In this document: piece by piece, positions 1-5,588 of the stretch
Layout of the letters: each line of letters opens with the position of its first letter
Position numbering within the stretch: position 1 is the stretch's first letter
DNA from: CAYFQV01 sp964413635
GTDB taxonomy: Bacteria; Spirochaetota; Spirochaetia; DSM-27196; PWMO01
NCBI GenBank assembly: GCA_964413635.1
Contig: CAYPTH010000137.1
Span: 1 to 7,085, forward strand
Reading direction: 5' to 3'
DNA length: 7,085 nucleotides
Made by a program: the position numbers and the translations under genes
Notes under the pieces: model-generated
What the model was told of the DNA's origin: nothing
Database searches by the model: none
Seen by the model: only the letters and a program-made list of their open reading frames with translations

Positions 1-8
1 GAGGCGAA

Positions 9-1097
9 TTGACCTCTCCCGGTCAACTGCCTACAGTGTCCAGCACGATGAGCATTGCCGCGTTGCCGCTGTCAGTTCATGGAGGGATCTTTGCCGTCGC
101 AGCCCTTCTGGTGGCCCTTGTCGGGACCCGCCTCGCCGCTTCGGCGGCGGAGTTGGCGCGGCGAACTGGTATGGGCCAGGCGGTAACCGGTGCAATCTTC
201 CTCGGCGCGAGCACCTCGCTGTCGGGGATCGTGACATCCGTCACGGCGGCGGCGGGGGGCCATCCGGAGCTTGCCGCCGGCAACGCCGTTGGGGGGATTG
301 CGGCACAGACGGTATTCTTGGCCGTGGCGGATCGCCTCTACCGGAAAGCCAATTTGGAGCACGCGGCCGCGTCGGACGAGAACATGCTCCAGGGGGCCTT
401 GCTCATCGGCCTGCTATCTCTTCCCCTTTTGGCGGCCTTCGCACCCAGTGCGACTGTGTTTGCGGTTCACCCGGCGAGTATTGTGATCTTGCTATCCTAC
501 CTCTTTGGACAGCGCTTGGTGATCGTTGCGAAGGGGCAGGAGATGTGGCAGCCCCGGATTACCGAACAGACTCAACGTGAGAAGCAGCGGGGCGCGGATG
601 AATCGGAGGCAGATTCGGGCCGACCGCTTGCCCTAACCTGGGCGATCTTCGGCGTCTCGGCGCTGCTGGTTGGGGTTGCTGGGTTTTTCTTGGCGCAGTC
701 AGGGGTTGCCATCGCTGAGCAGACGGGTCTGAATGAGACGGTGCTCGGCGGAATATTCACCGCGGTAGCCACCTCCTTCCCGGAGCTCGTCACCGTCATT
801 GCCGCCGTACGGATGGGAGCGCTCACCCTGGCCGTGAGCGACATCATGGGCGGCAACGCCTTCGACGTCATTTTTCTTGCCGTCGCAGATTTCGCGTACC
901 GAGACGGCTCTATCTACCACGGCATGGGTCCACGGCCGACCTTCCTCGTGATGCTGACCATCCTGCTGACCAGCATTCTCCTCATGGGCTTGATTCGCCG
1001 GGAGCGCCACGGAATTGCGAACATCGGCTTTGAGAGTTTTCTCCTGCTCGTGATCTACGCCGGCGGCTTTGCGGTCATTGTGACGACAATGGGGTGA
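9..1097 (+). CDS. CaCA-family cation exchanger (sodium/calcium exchanger-like membrane protein)
   Basis: Inner-membrane protein of the Ca2+:cation antiporter superfamily, two homologous halves joined by a charged loop at about residues 176-206. The second alpha repeat is canonical: TSFPELVT with Glu259, then GGNAFD with Asn283 and Asp286. The first repeat aligns with it without gaps and shares FLAVAD, but reads TSLSGIVT and GGIAAQ, so Gly73, Ile97 and Gln100 replace the expected Glu, Asn and Asn/Asp. About ten membrane segments are plausible. In the family these residues bind Na+ or Ca2+, so the substrate cannot be assumed. The start is uncertain: TTG at 9 has GAGG four bases upstream, ATG at 48 (349 aa) has no clear ribosome site, and the frame is open to the window edge. 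The next gene is 138 bp away, with no overlap. Family assignment is firm; ion specificity is unknown. Confidence 0.88.
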   Translation: MTSPGQLPTVSSTMSIAALPLSVHGGIFAVAALLVALVGTRLAASAAELARRTGMGQAVTGAIFLGASTSLSGIVTSVTAAAGGHPELAAGNAVGGIAAQTVFLAVADRLYRKANLEHAAASDENMLQGALLIGLLSLPLLAAFAPSATVFAVHPASIVILLSYLFGQRLVIVAKGQEMWQPRITEQTQREKQRGADESEADSGRPLALTWAIFGVSALLVGVAGFFLAQSGVAIAEQTGLNETVLGGIFTAVATSFPELVTVIAAVRMGALTLAVSDIMGGNAFDVIFLAVADFAYRDGSIYHGMGPRPTFLVMLTILLTSILLMGLIRRERHGIANIGFESFLLLVIYAGGFAVIVTTMG

Positions 1098-1235
1098 TGG
1101 GAGAGGGATACGGAACCGGTCTGTGTGCCCTCTTCATCCGACAGGTGTTTTGCTTTCAGCCGCGGCGATGCTGGTTGCTCCCGGCCACGGCGCATGAGTA
1201 CCGTTGAGGGAGGCGTCTTCGCAGGGAGGTTTGCA

Positions 1236-2396
1236 ATGCGCTACGCAATTTCACTGGTACTCGTGCTTCTCTTTACCGGCTGTCTCAGCTTCGGCCAGGA
1301 CGGCCCGGAGGTTGGAGAGGTCCCGCAGGACGTGGAGACTCGCTTCATTGGGGAGCCTAAGGACCTCCGAGCGGAGTCCTGGGTCGAGGGCTTGGTTGCG
1401 CCCTGGTCGCTCAAGTTTCTGCCCGACGGGCGCGCCCTGGTGAGCGAGCGCCCCGGGAGGATACGTCTCATACGCGACGGTGAGCTGGTCGAAGAGCCCT
1501 ACCTGCAGCTGGACGCCGCCGCAATCGGCGAGGGCGGGCTCATGGGACTCGCCGTGCATCCCGACTTTCCCGATTCTCCCTACATCTACGCCATGTACAC
1601 CTACCGCGACGGCGGCCTCTTCAACCGCGTCGAGCGCTTCCGGGATCAAGGGACGAGTGCGGTGTCGGATCGGGTGATCATCGATCAGATTCCCGGCTCC
1701 CGGTACCACGACGGCGGCCGCCTGGCCTTTGGGCCGGACGGCATGATCTACGCAACTGTTGGCGAGAACTTCCAGGCGGAGCGAGCTCAGGACCGCGACA
1801 TTCTCTCCGGGAGCATCCTGCGGGTGGCGCCGGACGGATCCATTCCCGAGGACAACCCCTTTCCCGGCTCGCCGATATGGTCCTACGGCCACCGCAACCC
1901 GCAGGGCTTGGCGTGGCACCCGGAAACGGGAGACCTCTTCTCCTCTGAGCACGGGCCTTCAGGAGAGTTCGGCGTTCGCGGTCACGACATTGTCAACGTC
2001 ATTCAGCGCGGCGGGAACTACGGTTGGCCCCGCGAGATCGGCGCCGGCACGCAGGATGAGTATCTCGATCCGCTGATCATGTGGGTCCCGGCGACACCTC
2101 CGGCCGGCATGGCCTTCTGGCGCGGGGAGCTCTATCTGGCAACGCTACGCTCGGAAACGCTCATGCGGATTGCCCTCGAGCACCGTGGGCAGGGTGACGG
2201 CGGCCCCGGCGGCGACTATACCGTCACACGCATTGAGGGGCTCTACGCGCAGTCGCGCTACGACGGCAGCTACGGACGTCTGCGCGCCGCCGTGGCCGGC
2301 CCCGACGGCGCCCTCTACGTGCTAACCAGTAACCGCGACGGCCGCGGCAACCCCCGGGAAGGGGACGACCGAATCCTGAGGATCACTCCGCGGTGA
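1236..2396 (+). CDS. PQQ-dependent sugar dehydrogenase lipoprotein (GSDH/aldose sugar dehydrogenase family)
   Basis: Expected to oxidise aldoses to lactones using pyrroloquinoline quinone and Ca2+, outside the cytoplasmic membrane. The 386-residue product begins with a lipoprotein signal: MRY, a hydrophobic stretch, then LFTGC, giving a lipidated Cys16 followed by Leu. The propeller carries family hallmarks: GLMGLAVHPDF with His108 (the position of the catalytic His in soluble glucose dehydrogenase), HDGGRLAFGPDG near 158, GHRNPQGLAWHP near 219, EHGP near 238, GGNYGWP near 261, PPAGMAFW, and GPDGALYVLTSNRDGRG close to the end. Length fits the Asd/YliI-type branch. ATG 1236 is chosen because GGAGG at 1225-1229 sits six bases upstream and the signal peptide starts there; a longer frame from GTG 1125 adds a polar leader that would spoil the signal. 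No PQQ synthesis genes are in the window. Substrate is not determined. Confidence 0.93.
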   Translation: MRYAISLVLVLLFTGCLSFGQDGPEVGEVPQDVETRFIGEPKDLRAESWVEGLVAPWSLKFLPDGRALVSERPGRIRLIRDGELVEEPYLQLDAAAIGEGGLMGLAVHPDFPDSPYIYAMYTYRDGGLFNRVERFRDQGTSAVSDRVIIDQIPGSRYHDGGRLAFGPDGMIYATVGENFQAERAQDRDILSGSILRVAPDGSIPEDNPFPGSPIWSYGHRNPQGLAWHPETGDLFSSEHGPSGEFGVRGHDIVNVIQRGGNYGWPREIGAGTQDEYLDPLIMWVPATPPAGMAFWRGELYLATLRSETLMRIALEHRGQGDGGPGGDYTVTRIEGLYAQSRYDGSYGRLRAAVAGPDGALYVLTSNRDGRGNPREGDDRILRITPR

Positions 2397-2404
2397 GCCG
2401 ACAT

Positions 2405-2434
2405 CCGGCGACGCGACGCCCGCCGGCGGCGCCC
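2405..2434. repeat. GC-rich intergenic repeat, copy 1
   Basis: CCGGCGACGC is followed by GACGCCCGCCGGCGGCGCCC just after the dehydrogenase stop codon. Nearly the same sequence recurs at 3665-3689, with one substitution and without five bases in the loop. In both copies CCGGCG can pair with CGCCGG (here 2405-2410 with 2421-2426, ten-base loop). The conserved stem with a variable loop suggests an RNA or terminator element, or a small dispersed repeat. Two copies in high-GC DNA is modest evidence. Confidence 0.45.
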
Positions 2435-2453
2435 ACCGACGGGCGCCCGTTGG
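2428..2453 (+). terminator. GC-only hairpin downstream of the sugar dehydrogenase
   Basis: GGCGCCC (2428-2434) and GGGCGCC (2441-2447) form a perfect seven-base stem around ACCGAC. An alternative, CCGACGG-GCGC-CCGTTGG (2436-2453), also pairs over seven bases with one G-T wobble and contains the perfect 12-base palindrome at 2439-2450. It starts 31 bases after the stop codon. No T tract follows, so it is not a textbook intrinsic terminator; it could stall polymerase, protect the 3' end, or be a protein-binding palindrome. Confidence 0.4.
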
Positions 2454-2477
2454 CGATGCCCCCATTCCCCCGCCAAC

Positions 2478-2505
2478 GTGAAATTTCGGGAGAATAGGAT
2501 ATACT
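2478..2505 (+). promoter_or_regulatory. Putative sigma70-type promoter of the beta-propeller lipoprotein gene
   Basis: GTGAAA (2478-2483, four of six matches to TTGACA) is followed after 16 bases by TATACT (2500-2505, five of six matches to TATAAT), inside a short AT-rich island in otherwise GC-rich DNA. Transcription would start near 2512, giving a leader of about 59 bases before ATG 2571. The hairpins just upstream fit separate transcription from the dehydrogenase gene. Confidence 0.5.
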
Positions 2506-2570
2506 TCTTGCTGACGCACCGTTCCGGGTTCACGGGGCGGAACGCGGAGCGTGAAGAACGGGGGGCAGGA

Positions 2571-3635
2571 ATGGCGCGGAAGTATTGGCATGGGACGGTC
2601 TCGGCTCTCGGGGCTGTTCTTCTGCTTGTCGCCGGCGGGTGTGATCTCGGCCGGCCGCAAGACACCACCGCCTATGAGCTTGACGGAAATCCCGTCGGTG
2701 TCACGCACGGCCTCATCGACTTCCAAGATCTGGAGACGTGGGAGCGTCATCCCGACAATCCGGTCTATCGCGACGAGATTCCCGGCTACGAGGTTGCCTC
2801 GGACGGGCACGTCTTCTTTGATCCCTCCGGGCAGTTGCGGATGATCTACACCGGAGACGCGGACGATCACACCTCAATCAAGATGGCTACCGGCTCCGCC
2901 TACGACTCCTGGACGGAGGTCGGCACGGTCCTGCCTGGAGACCAAACGCCGAGCGGCGAGGACTCGGGCAAGGAGACCGCCTTCTACCACTACGCCGAGG
3001 CAGTCGAGAAACACCAGATCTACTACATTGCCTACGCCGACGGCGACACGGACACGGCGTACGAGGCGGAAATCTATCTGGCCCAGGCGGACGCTGTGGA
3101 GGGACCGTACGAGATGCCGGATACGCCTATCGTTCCCAAGGGAACGTACGCCGGCCGTGAGGTGTATTTGATGACCTCTCCGAGCGTGGTCGAGCACGAA
3201 GGGGATCTCTACCTGACCTTCATTGGCTGGGACGCCCCGCCGGACCGGGTAAGCGCGATCTGGCTCCTCGGTGCGGTATCCACGGACCACGGGCAAAGCT
3301 GGGGACCGGTCGAGGAGGTCGAGACGCCGATCGGCGCCGAGGGACAGGTCACCAAAGGGCCGGACGGCATGTATTACGCCGCCCGTACCGGGGAGTATGG
3401 CAACGATGAAGCCATCTATCTTGCCCGGGCGGAGCATCCCTTTGGTCCCTACGACGAGATTCCGGAGCCGATCCTTACCAAGGGCAGCTGGCGCTGGGAG
3501 GGAGATGAGATTATTGCGCCGCAAGTGACCTTCGATCCGATCCAGAAGCGCGCCTTCCTGTACCACACCGGCGCGCGCCACATCAAAGGCTGGTGGATGA
3601 TGGTTTCCCAGACGGCGTATACGACGGCCGACTGA
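2571..3635 (+). CDS. Uncharacterised beta-propeller lipoprotein, GH43/GH32-like superfamily
   Basis: The 354-residue product starts with a lipoprotein signal: MARKYW, a hydrophobic run, then LVAGGC with Cys24, followed by Asp-Leu. Asp at +2 keeps lipoproteins in the inner membrane in E. coli; whether that holds here is unknown. The rest shows repeating blade-like strands typical of five-bladed propellers that bind or cleave glycans: HPDNPVY, FFDPSGQLRMIYTG, YYIAYADGD, TSPSVVEHEGDLYLTFIGW, STDHGQSWG, KGPDGMYYAARTG, IYLARAEHPFGPY and IIAPQVTFD. Asp-Pro and Glu residues in these loops could be catalytic, but I cannot assign an acid/base set or substrate. The protein is visibly rich in Asp and Glu, as in salt-tolerant or secreted proteins. 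ATG 2571 is chosen over GTG 2478, which lies in the promoter and would put a charged leader before the signal; a G-rich stretch at 2560-2569 serves as ribosome site. It is probably a partner of the preceding sugar dehydrogenase lipoprotein. Confidence 0.75.
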   Translation: MARKYWHGTVSALGAVLLLVAGGCDLGRPQDTTAYELDGNPVGVTHGLIDFQDLETWERHPDNPVYRDEIPGYEVASDGHVFFDPSGQLRMIYTGDADDHTSIKMATGSAYDSWTEVGTVLPGDQTPSGEDSGKETAFYHYAEAVEKHQIYYIAYADGDTDTAYEAEIYLAQADAVEGPYEMPDTPIVPKGTYAGREVYLMTSPSVVEHEGDLYLTFIGWDAPPDRVSAIWLLGAVSTDHGQSWGPVEEVETPIGAEGQVTKGPDGMYYAARTGEYGNDEAIYLARAEHPFGPYDEIPEPILTKGSWRWEGDEIIAPQVTFDPIQKRAFLYHTGARHIKGWWMMVSQTAYTTAD

Positions 3636-3644
3636 TTGCCTGTT

Positions 3645-3700
3645 CGACGGGCACCCTGCGCCTACCGGCGACGCCCGCCGGCGGCACCCGTCGGCGCCGC
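3645..3700. terminator. Nested hairpin between convergent genes (possible bidirectional terminator)
   Basis: The 64 bases between the stops of the propeller gene and the minus-strand small gene hold an outer inverted repeat, CGACGGG (3645-3651) with CCCGTCG (3687-3693). It encloses an inner stem, CCGGCG (3665-3670) with CGCCGG (3676-3681). The competing stem GCGGC/GCCGC (3681-3685 with 3696-3700) is also possible. There is no T tract on either side. Position between convergent genes supports a termination role; the missing T tract lowers confidence. Confidence 0.4.
3665..3689. repeat. GC-rich intergenic repeat, copy 2
   Basis: Second copy of the element at 2405-2434. It keeps CCGGCGACG and CCCGCCGGCGGCACCC, lacks five loop bases and carries one G-to-A change. 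It forms the inner stem of the nested hairpin between the convergent genes. Confidence 0.45.
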
Positions 3701-4083
3701 TACTCGGACTCGTCGCGAATCGAGAAGTGCTCCGGATCGAAGCGCTCGCCGCCGAGCCACAGGTCGATCTTGGTACCGGAATCCGTCGCCTTCACATCGG
3801 CACCCTTGACCTGCCATCCAATGAGATTCAGCCGGGCGCTGCCCAAGCTATCGTAGCCCGCCATGCTGCCGTAGTATCCTGCAAGCTCCGGCCGCCGCGC
3901 GTTGTTCAGCGCCGCCCGGATCGAATCCAGTTCTTCGGGGTTGCGCATTACGCTGTCGATGACCGCCAGGTGCACGCCGTCAACCTCCTGGTGGAGGGAG
4001 ATCACCATGCGGCTCGGATCGCTGTCCAGCACGTAGTGAGCCATTTCACCGATAAGGTGAAGGAGAAAATCGGTACGATTCAT
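3700..4083 (-). CDS. 127-residue soluble protein coupled to DUF1576, possible degenerate GHKL (HATPase) fold
   Basis: I do not recognise this gene with certainty. It encodes a soluble protein without signal peptide or membrane segment, so it should be cytoplasmic. ATG 4083 overlaps the stop of the upstream DUF1576 gene as ATGA, and GAGGG lies about seven bases upstream, so the two are almost surely co-translated. An earlier in-frame start at 4167 would lie deep in the DUF1576 gene and is rejected. The pattern resembles GHKL ATPase-like domains: an N-terminal helix with LIGEMAHYVL, strands MVISLHQEVDG and VHLAVID, and a C-terminal SLGSARLNLIGWQVKG, ADVKAT, SGTKIDLWL similar to the last helix and strands of anti-sigma or kinase domains. 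The N-box Asn and the Gly residues that bind ATP are not evident, so any such domain would be non-catalytic. This is inference from pattern only. It probably acts with the membrane protein. Confidence 0.72.
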   Translation of the reverse strand: MNRTDFLLHLIGEMAHYVLDSDPSRMVISLHQEVDGVHLAVIDSVMRNPEELDSIRAALNNARRPELAGYYGSMAGYDSLGSARLNLIGWQVKGADVKATDSGTKIDLWLGGERFDPEHFSIRDESE

Positions 4084-5387
4084 TTTGTGTCCCTCTGTTG
4101 CCGCCGGCGCTGTGTGCCGGCGCCGAAGGGGCCGCCCCAGCTCGATTTGCGGCTTGCCCGGTACCACTCAATCAGGGCGACGAGCAGCGTAGCCGTCAAT
4201 CCGCCGGCGAAGCCGTTGTTGTACAGATCAATGCCCGCGTGCCACTCCCCCGACCGCAGCACAATCGTTAGGTGGAGAAAGCCCGCAACGACACCGGTCG
4301 GGATTCCGAACTCGCCGGTTAACGGCGCCAGCGTCGTTCCAAACAGCGCAGCCAGAATTACCCCCGGGGCGCTCAGTTCTCTGCCGAACAGCAATGCTGC
4401 CACAACGATCCCCGCGAGGACGGGGAGGACGTTGCGCGGGTGTTTGCCGAAGGCGGCAAAGCCCATGACGGTAAAGAGTCCCCCGAGGACGGGGCCGTTC
4501 AGCTCCGCACCGACGCCGATGGTATAGGCCCAGAGGATCAGGCCGGTAATCCCCATGTTCACGAGTGCGCCGGATGTGGACGCCATTTCCATGAAGTCCG
4601 AGGGCAGGCGCCCGGGAAGCCGCAGGATGCGCAGGAAGCTCTTCAGGGTCCCGACTCGGCCGGCGATCACGCCCACCGAAATGAGCAGCACTGCGACTGC
4701 CGGGACGAGCAGTCTGAGAACGAGGTCCGGTTCCGTGTTCCACAGGTTCGCCGGCGCCGGAGAGCTGCCGTCGCCGAAGACAATGGCGGCGGCGAAGAGC
4801 GCCACGAAGCCCGCGGTCAAACCCATGTTGTAGAGGTTGTAGCCCTGGTGGAGGCGAAGCATGACCATGGCGACCGCGGGCAGGACAACACCGGCCGCCA
4901 CTCCGGCGAGGATCGCCACCGCTATGCCTAGCACCGGCGGGAGCGCGAGCTCCACTGCAAGCAGGGTGACCAGCGGGGCAACGGCGGTGCCGAAGAGCGC
5001 GATGAGGGTATATTCGCGAAACTCGCGCCCTGCAATCCGAGCAGCCAGATAGACGCCGCCGATCACGGGCAGGATGTTTACCGGCGTCTTGCCGAAGAGG
5101 CCGAAGCCGAACATGGTGAACACGGCCGCCACGGTCGGTCCCGAGAGCCGTACGCCCAGCAGCGCCACCAGCCCCAGGCCCATGAGGGCGACAGCGCTCG
5201 CGTTTGCGAGAGCCGCCCCGGTTCCGCCGGCAAGAGTGAAGTCGTTGACCAGACGCGCTGGGTGGCGTTGGAGCTCCAGGAAGCCGTGCCACAGGTCGGC
5301 CGGTCCGTCGAGCAGCACGCCGAGGGCAATGAATCCGAGAAAGACACACATGAAGAGCGGATAGAGGTAGCGAGTCGTGGCGTTCAT
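4080..5387 (-). CDS. DUF1576-family membrane protein with internal two-fold duplication
   Basis: A 435-residue polytopic inner-membrane protein of unknown function. Two halves repeat at an offset of about 215 residues: VNDF and PSDF (47-50, 262-265); FTMFGFGLFGKTPVNILPV and FTVMGFAAFGKHPRNVLPV (90-108, 305-323); LFGTAVAPL and LFGTTLAPL (131-139, 348-356); HQGYNLYNMGLTAGF and HAGIDLYNNGFAGG (180-194, 383-396). These Gly-rich FGK, LFGT and LYN blocks are what I recognise as DUF1576. The inverted or tandem two-fold design and Gly/Pro-rich membrane segments suggest a transporter or channel, but no substrate is known. The C-terminal tail after about 410 is short, polar and Arg/Gln-rich, so probably cytoplasmic. 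ATG 5387 has AGAGGTG about six bases upstream (plus-strand 5393-5399). Its stop overlaps the start of the 127-residue gene by four bases. Its promoter would lie in the 55 known bases upstream or in the gap. Confidence 0.9.
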   Translation of the reverse strand: MNATTRYLYPLFMCVFLGFIALGVLLDGPADLWHGFLELQRHPARLVNDFTLAGGTGAALANASAVALMGLGLVALLGVRLSGPTVAAVFTMFGFGLFGKTPVNILPVIGGVYLAARIAGREFREYTLIALFGTAVAPLVTLLAVELALPPVLGIAVAILAGVAAGVVLPAVAMVMLRLHQGYNLYNMGLTAGFVALFAAAIVFGDGSSPAPANLWNTEPDLVLRLLVPAVAVLLISVGVIAGRVGTLKSFLRILRLPGRLPSDFMEMASTSGALVNMGITGLILWAYTIGVGAELNGPVLGGLFTVMGFAAFGKHPRNVLPVLAGIVVAALLFGRELSAPGVILAALFGTTLAPLTGEFGIPTGVVAGFLHLTIVLRSGEWHAGIDLYNNGFAGGLTATLLVALIEWYRASRKSSWGGPFGAGTQRRRQQRDTK

Positions 5388-5442
5388 GAAGGCACCTCTG
5401 GTGGCGGGAGTCTACAACGATTCGCCACTGCTCGGCCACCGC

Positions 5443-5542
5443 NNNNNNNNNNNNNNNNNNNNNNNNNNNNNNNNNNNNNNNNNNNNNNNNNNNNNNNNNN
5501 NNNNNNNNNNNNNNNNNNNNNNNNNNNNNNNNNNNNNNNNNN
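5443..5542. other. Assembly gap of exactly 100 N
   Basis: Exactly one hundred undetermined bases separate the DUF1576 gene from the redox gene. A round 100 is the usual placeholder for a scaffold join of unknown size, so the real distance, and any gene inside, are unknown. Reading frames that appear to cross it are artefacts of translating N. Confidence 0.97.
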
Positions 5543-5577
5543 CGGTCGCCGGAGCTGCGGCTGCGGCAACCGTTTTT
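5543..5577 (+). terminator. Possible intrinsic terminator (plus strand, perhaps bidirectional) beside the gap
   Basis: CGGTCGCCG (5543-5551) pairs with CGGCAACCG (5564-5572) with one C-A mismatch across a 12-base loop, and TTTTT (5573-5577) follows at once on the plus strand. Read on the minus strand, the same stem is complete with a U-G wobble and lies 17 bases after the stop of the redox gene, preceded by AAAAA; any T tract on that side would fall in the gap. It could end a plus-strand gene lost in the gap, the minus-strand gene, or both. Confidence 0.45.
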
Positions 5578-5588
5578 CAGCGACCGTT

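Noticed and set aside
1125..1235. N-terminal extension of the sugar dehydrogenase from a GTG codon
   Set aside because: It adds 37 polar and Cys/Arg-rich residues before a clear lipoprotein signal, while ATG 1236 has a strong GGAGG site six bases upstream.
1098..1235. Search for a promoter or RNA element in the 138 bases before the dehydrogenase
   Set aside because: Apart from the ribosome site at 1225-1229, no convincing -35/-10 pair, hairpin or riboswitch-like structure was seen.
1251..1952. Long antisense reading frame opposite the sugar dehydrogenase
   Set aside because: The sense strand encodes recognisable GSDH motifs throughout; the antisense frame is a product of GC-rich codon bias and has no recognisable domain.
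2874..3581. Long antisense reading frame opposite the propeller lipoprotein
   Set aside because: Arg/Val/Gly-rich composition without domain signs; the sense frame has a signal peptide and blade motifs.
4103..4125. GCCGGCGC direct and inverted repeat near the DUF1576 3' end
   Set aside because: It is short, lies within the coding region of the polar tail, and is expected by chance in such GC-rich DNA.
3727..4527. Plus-strand frame of 266 codons across the small gene and the DUF1576 3' part
   Set aside because: It overlaps two convincing minus-strand genes, is rich in Pro, Arg and Ala, and shows no ribosome site or domain.
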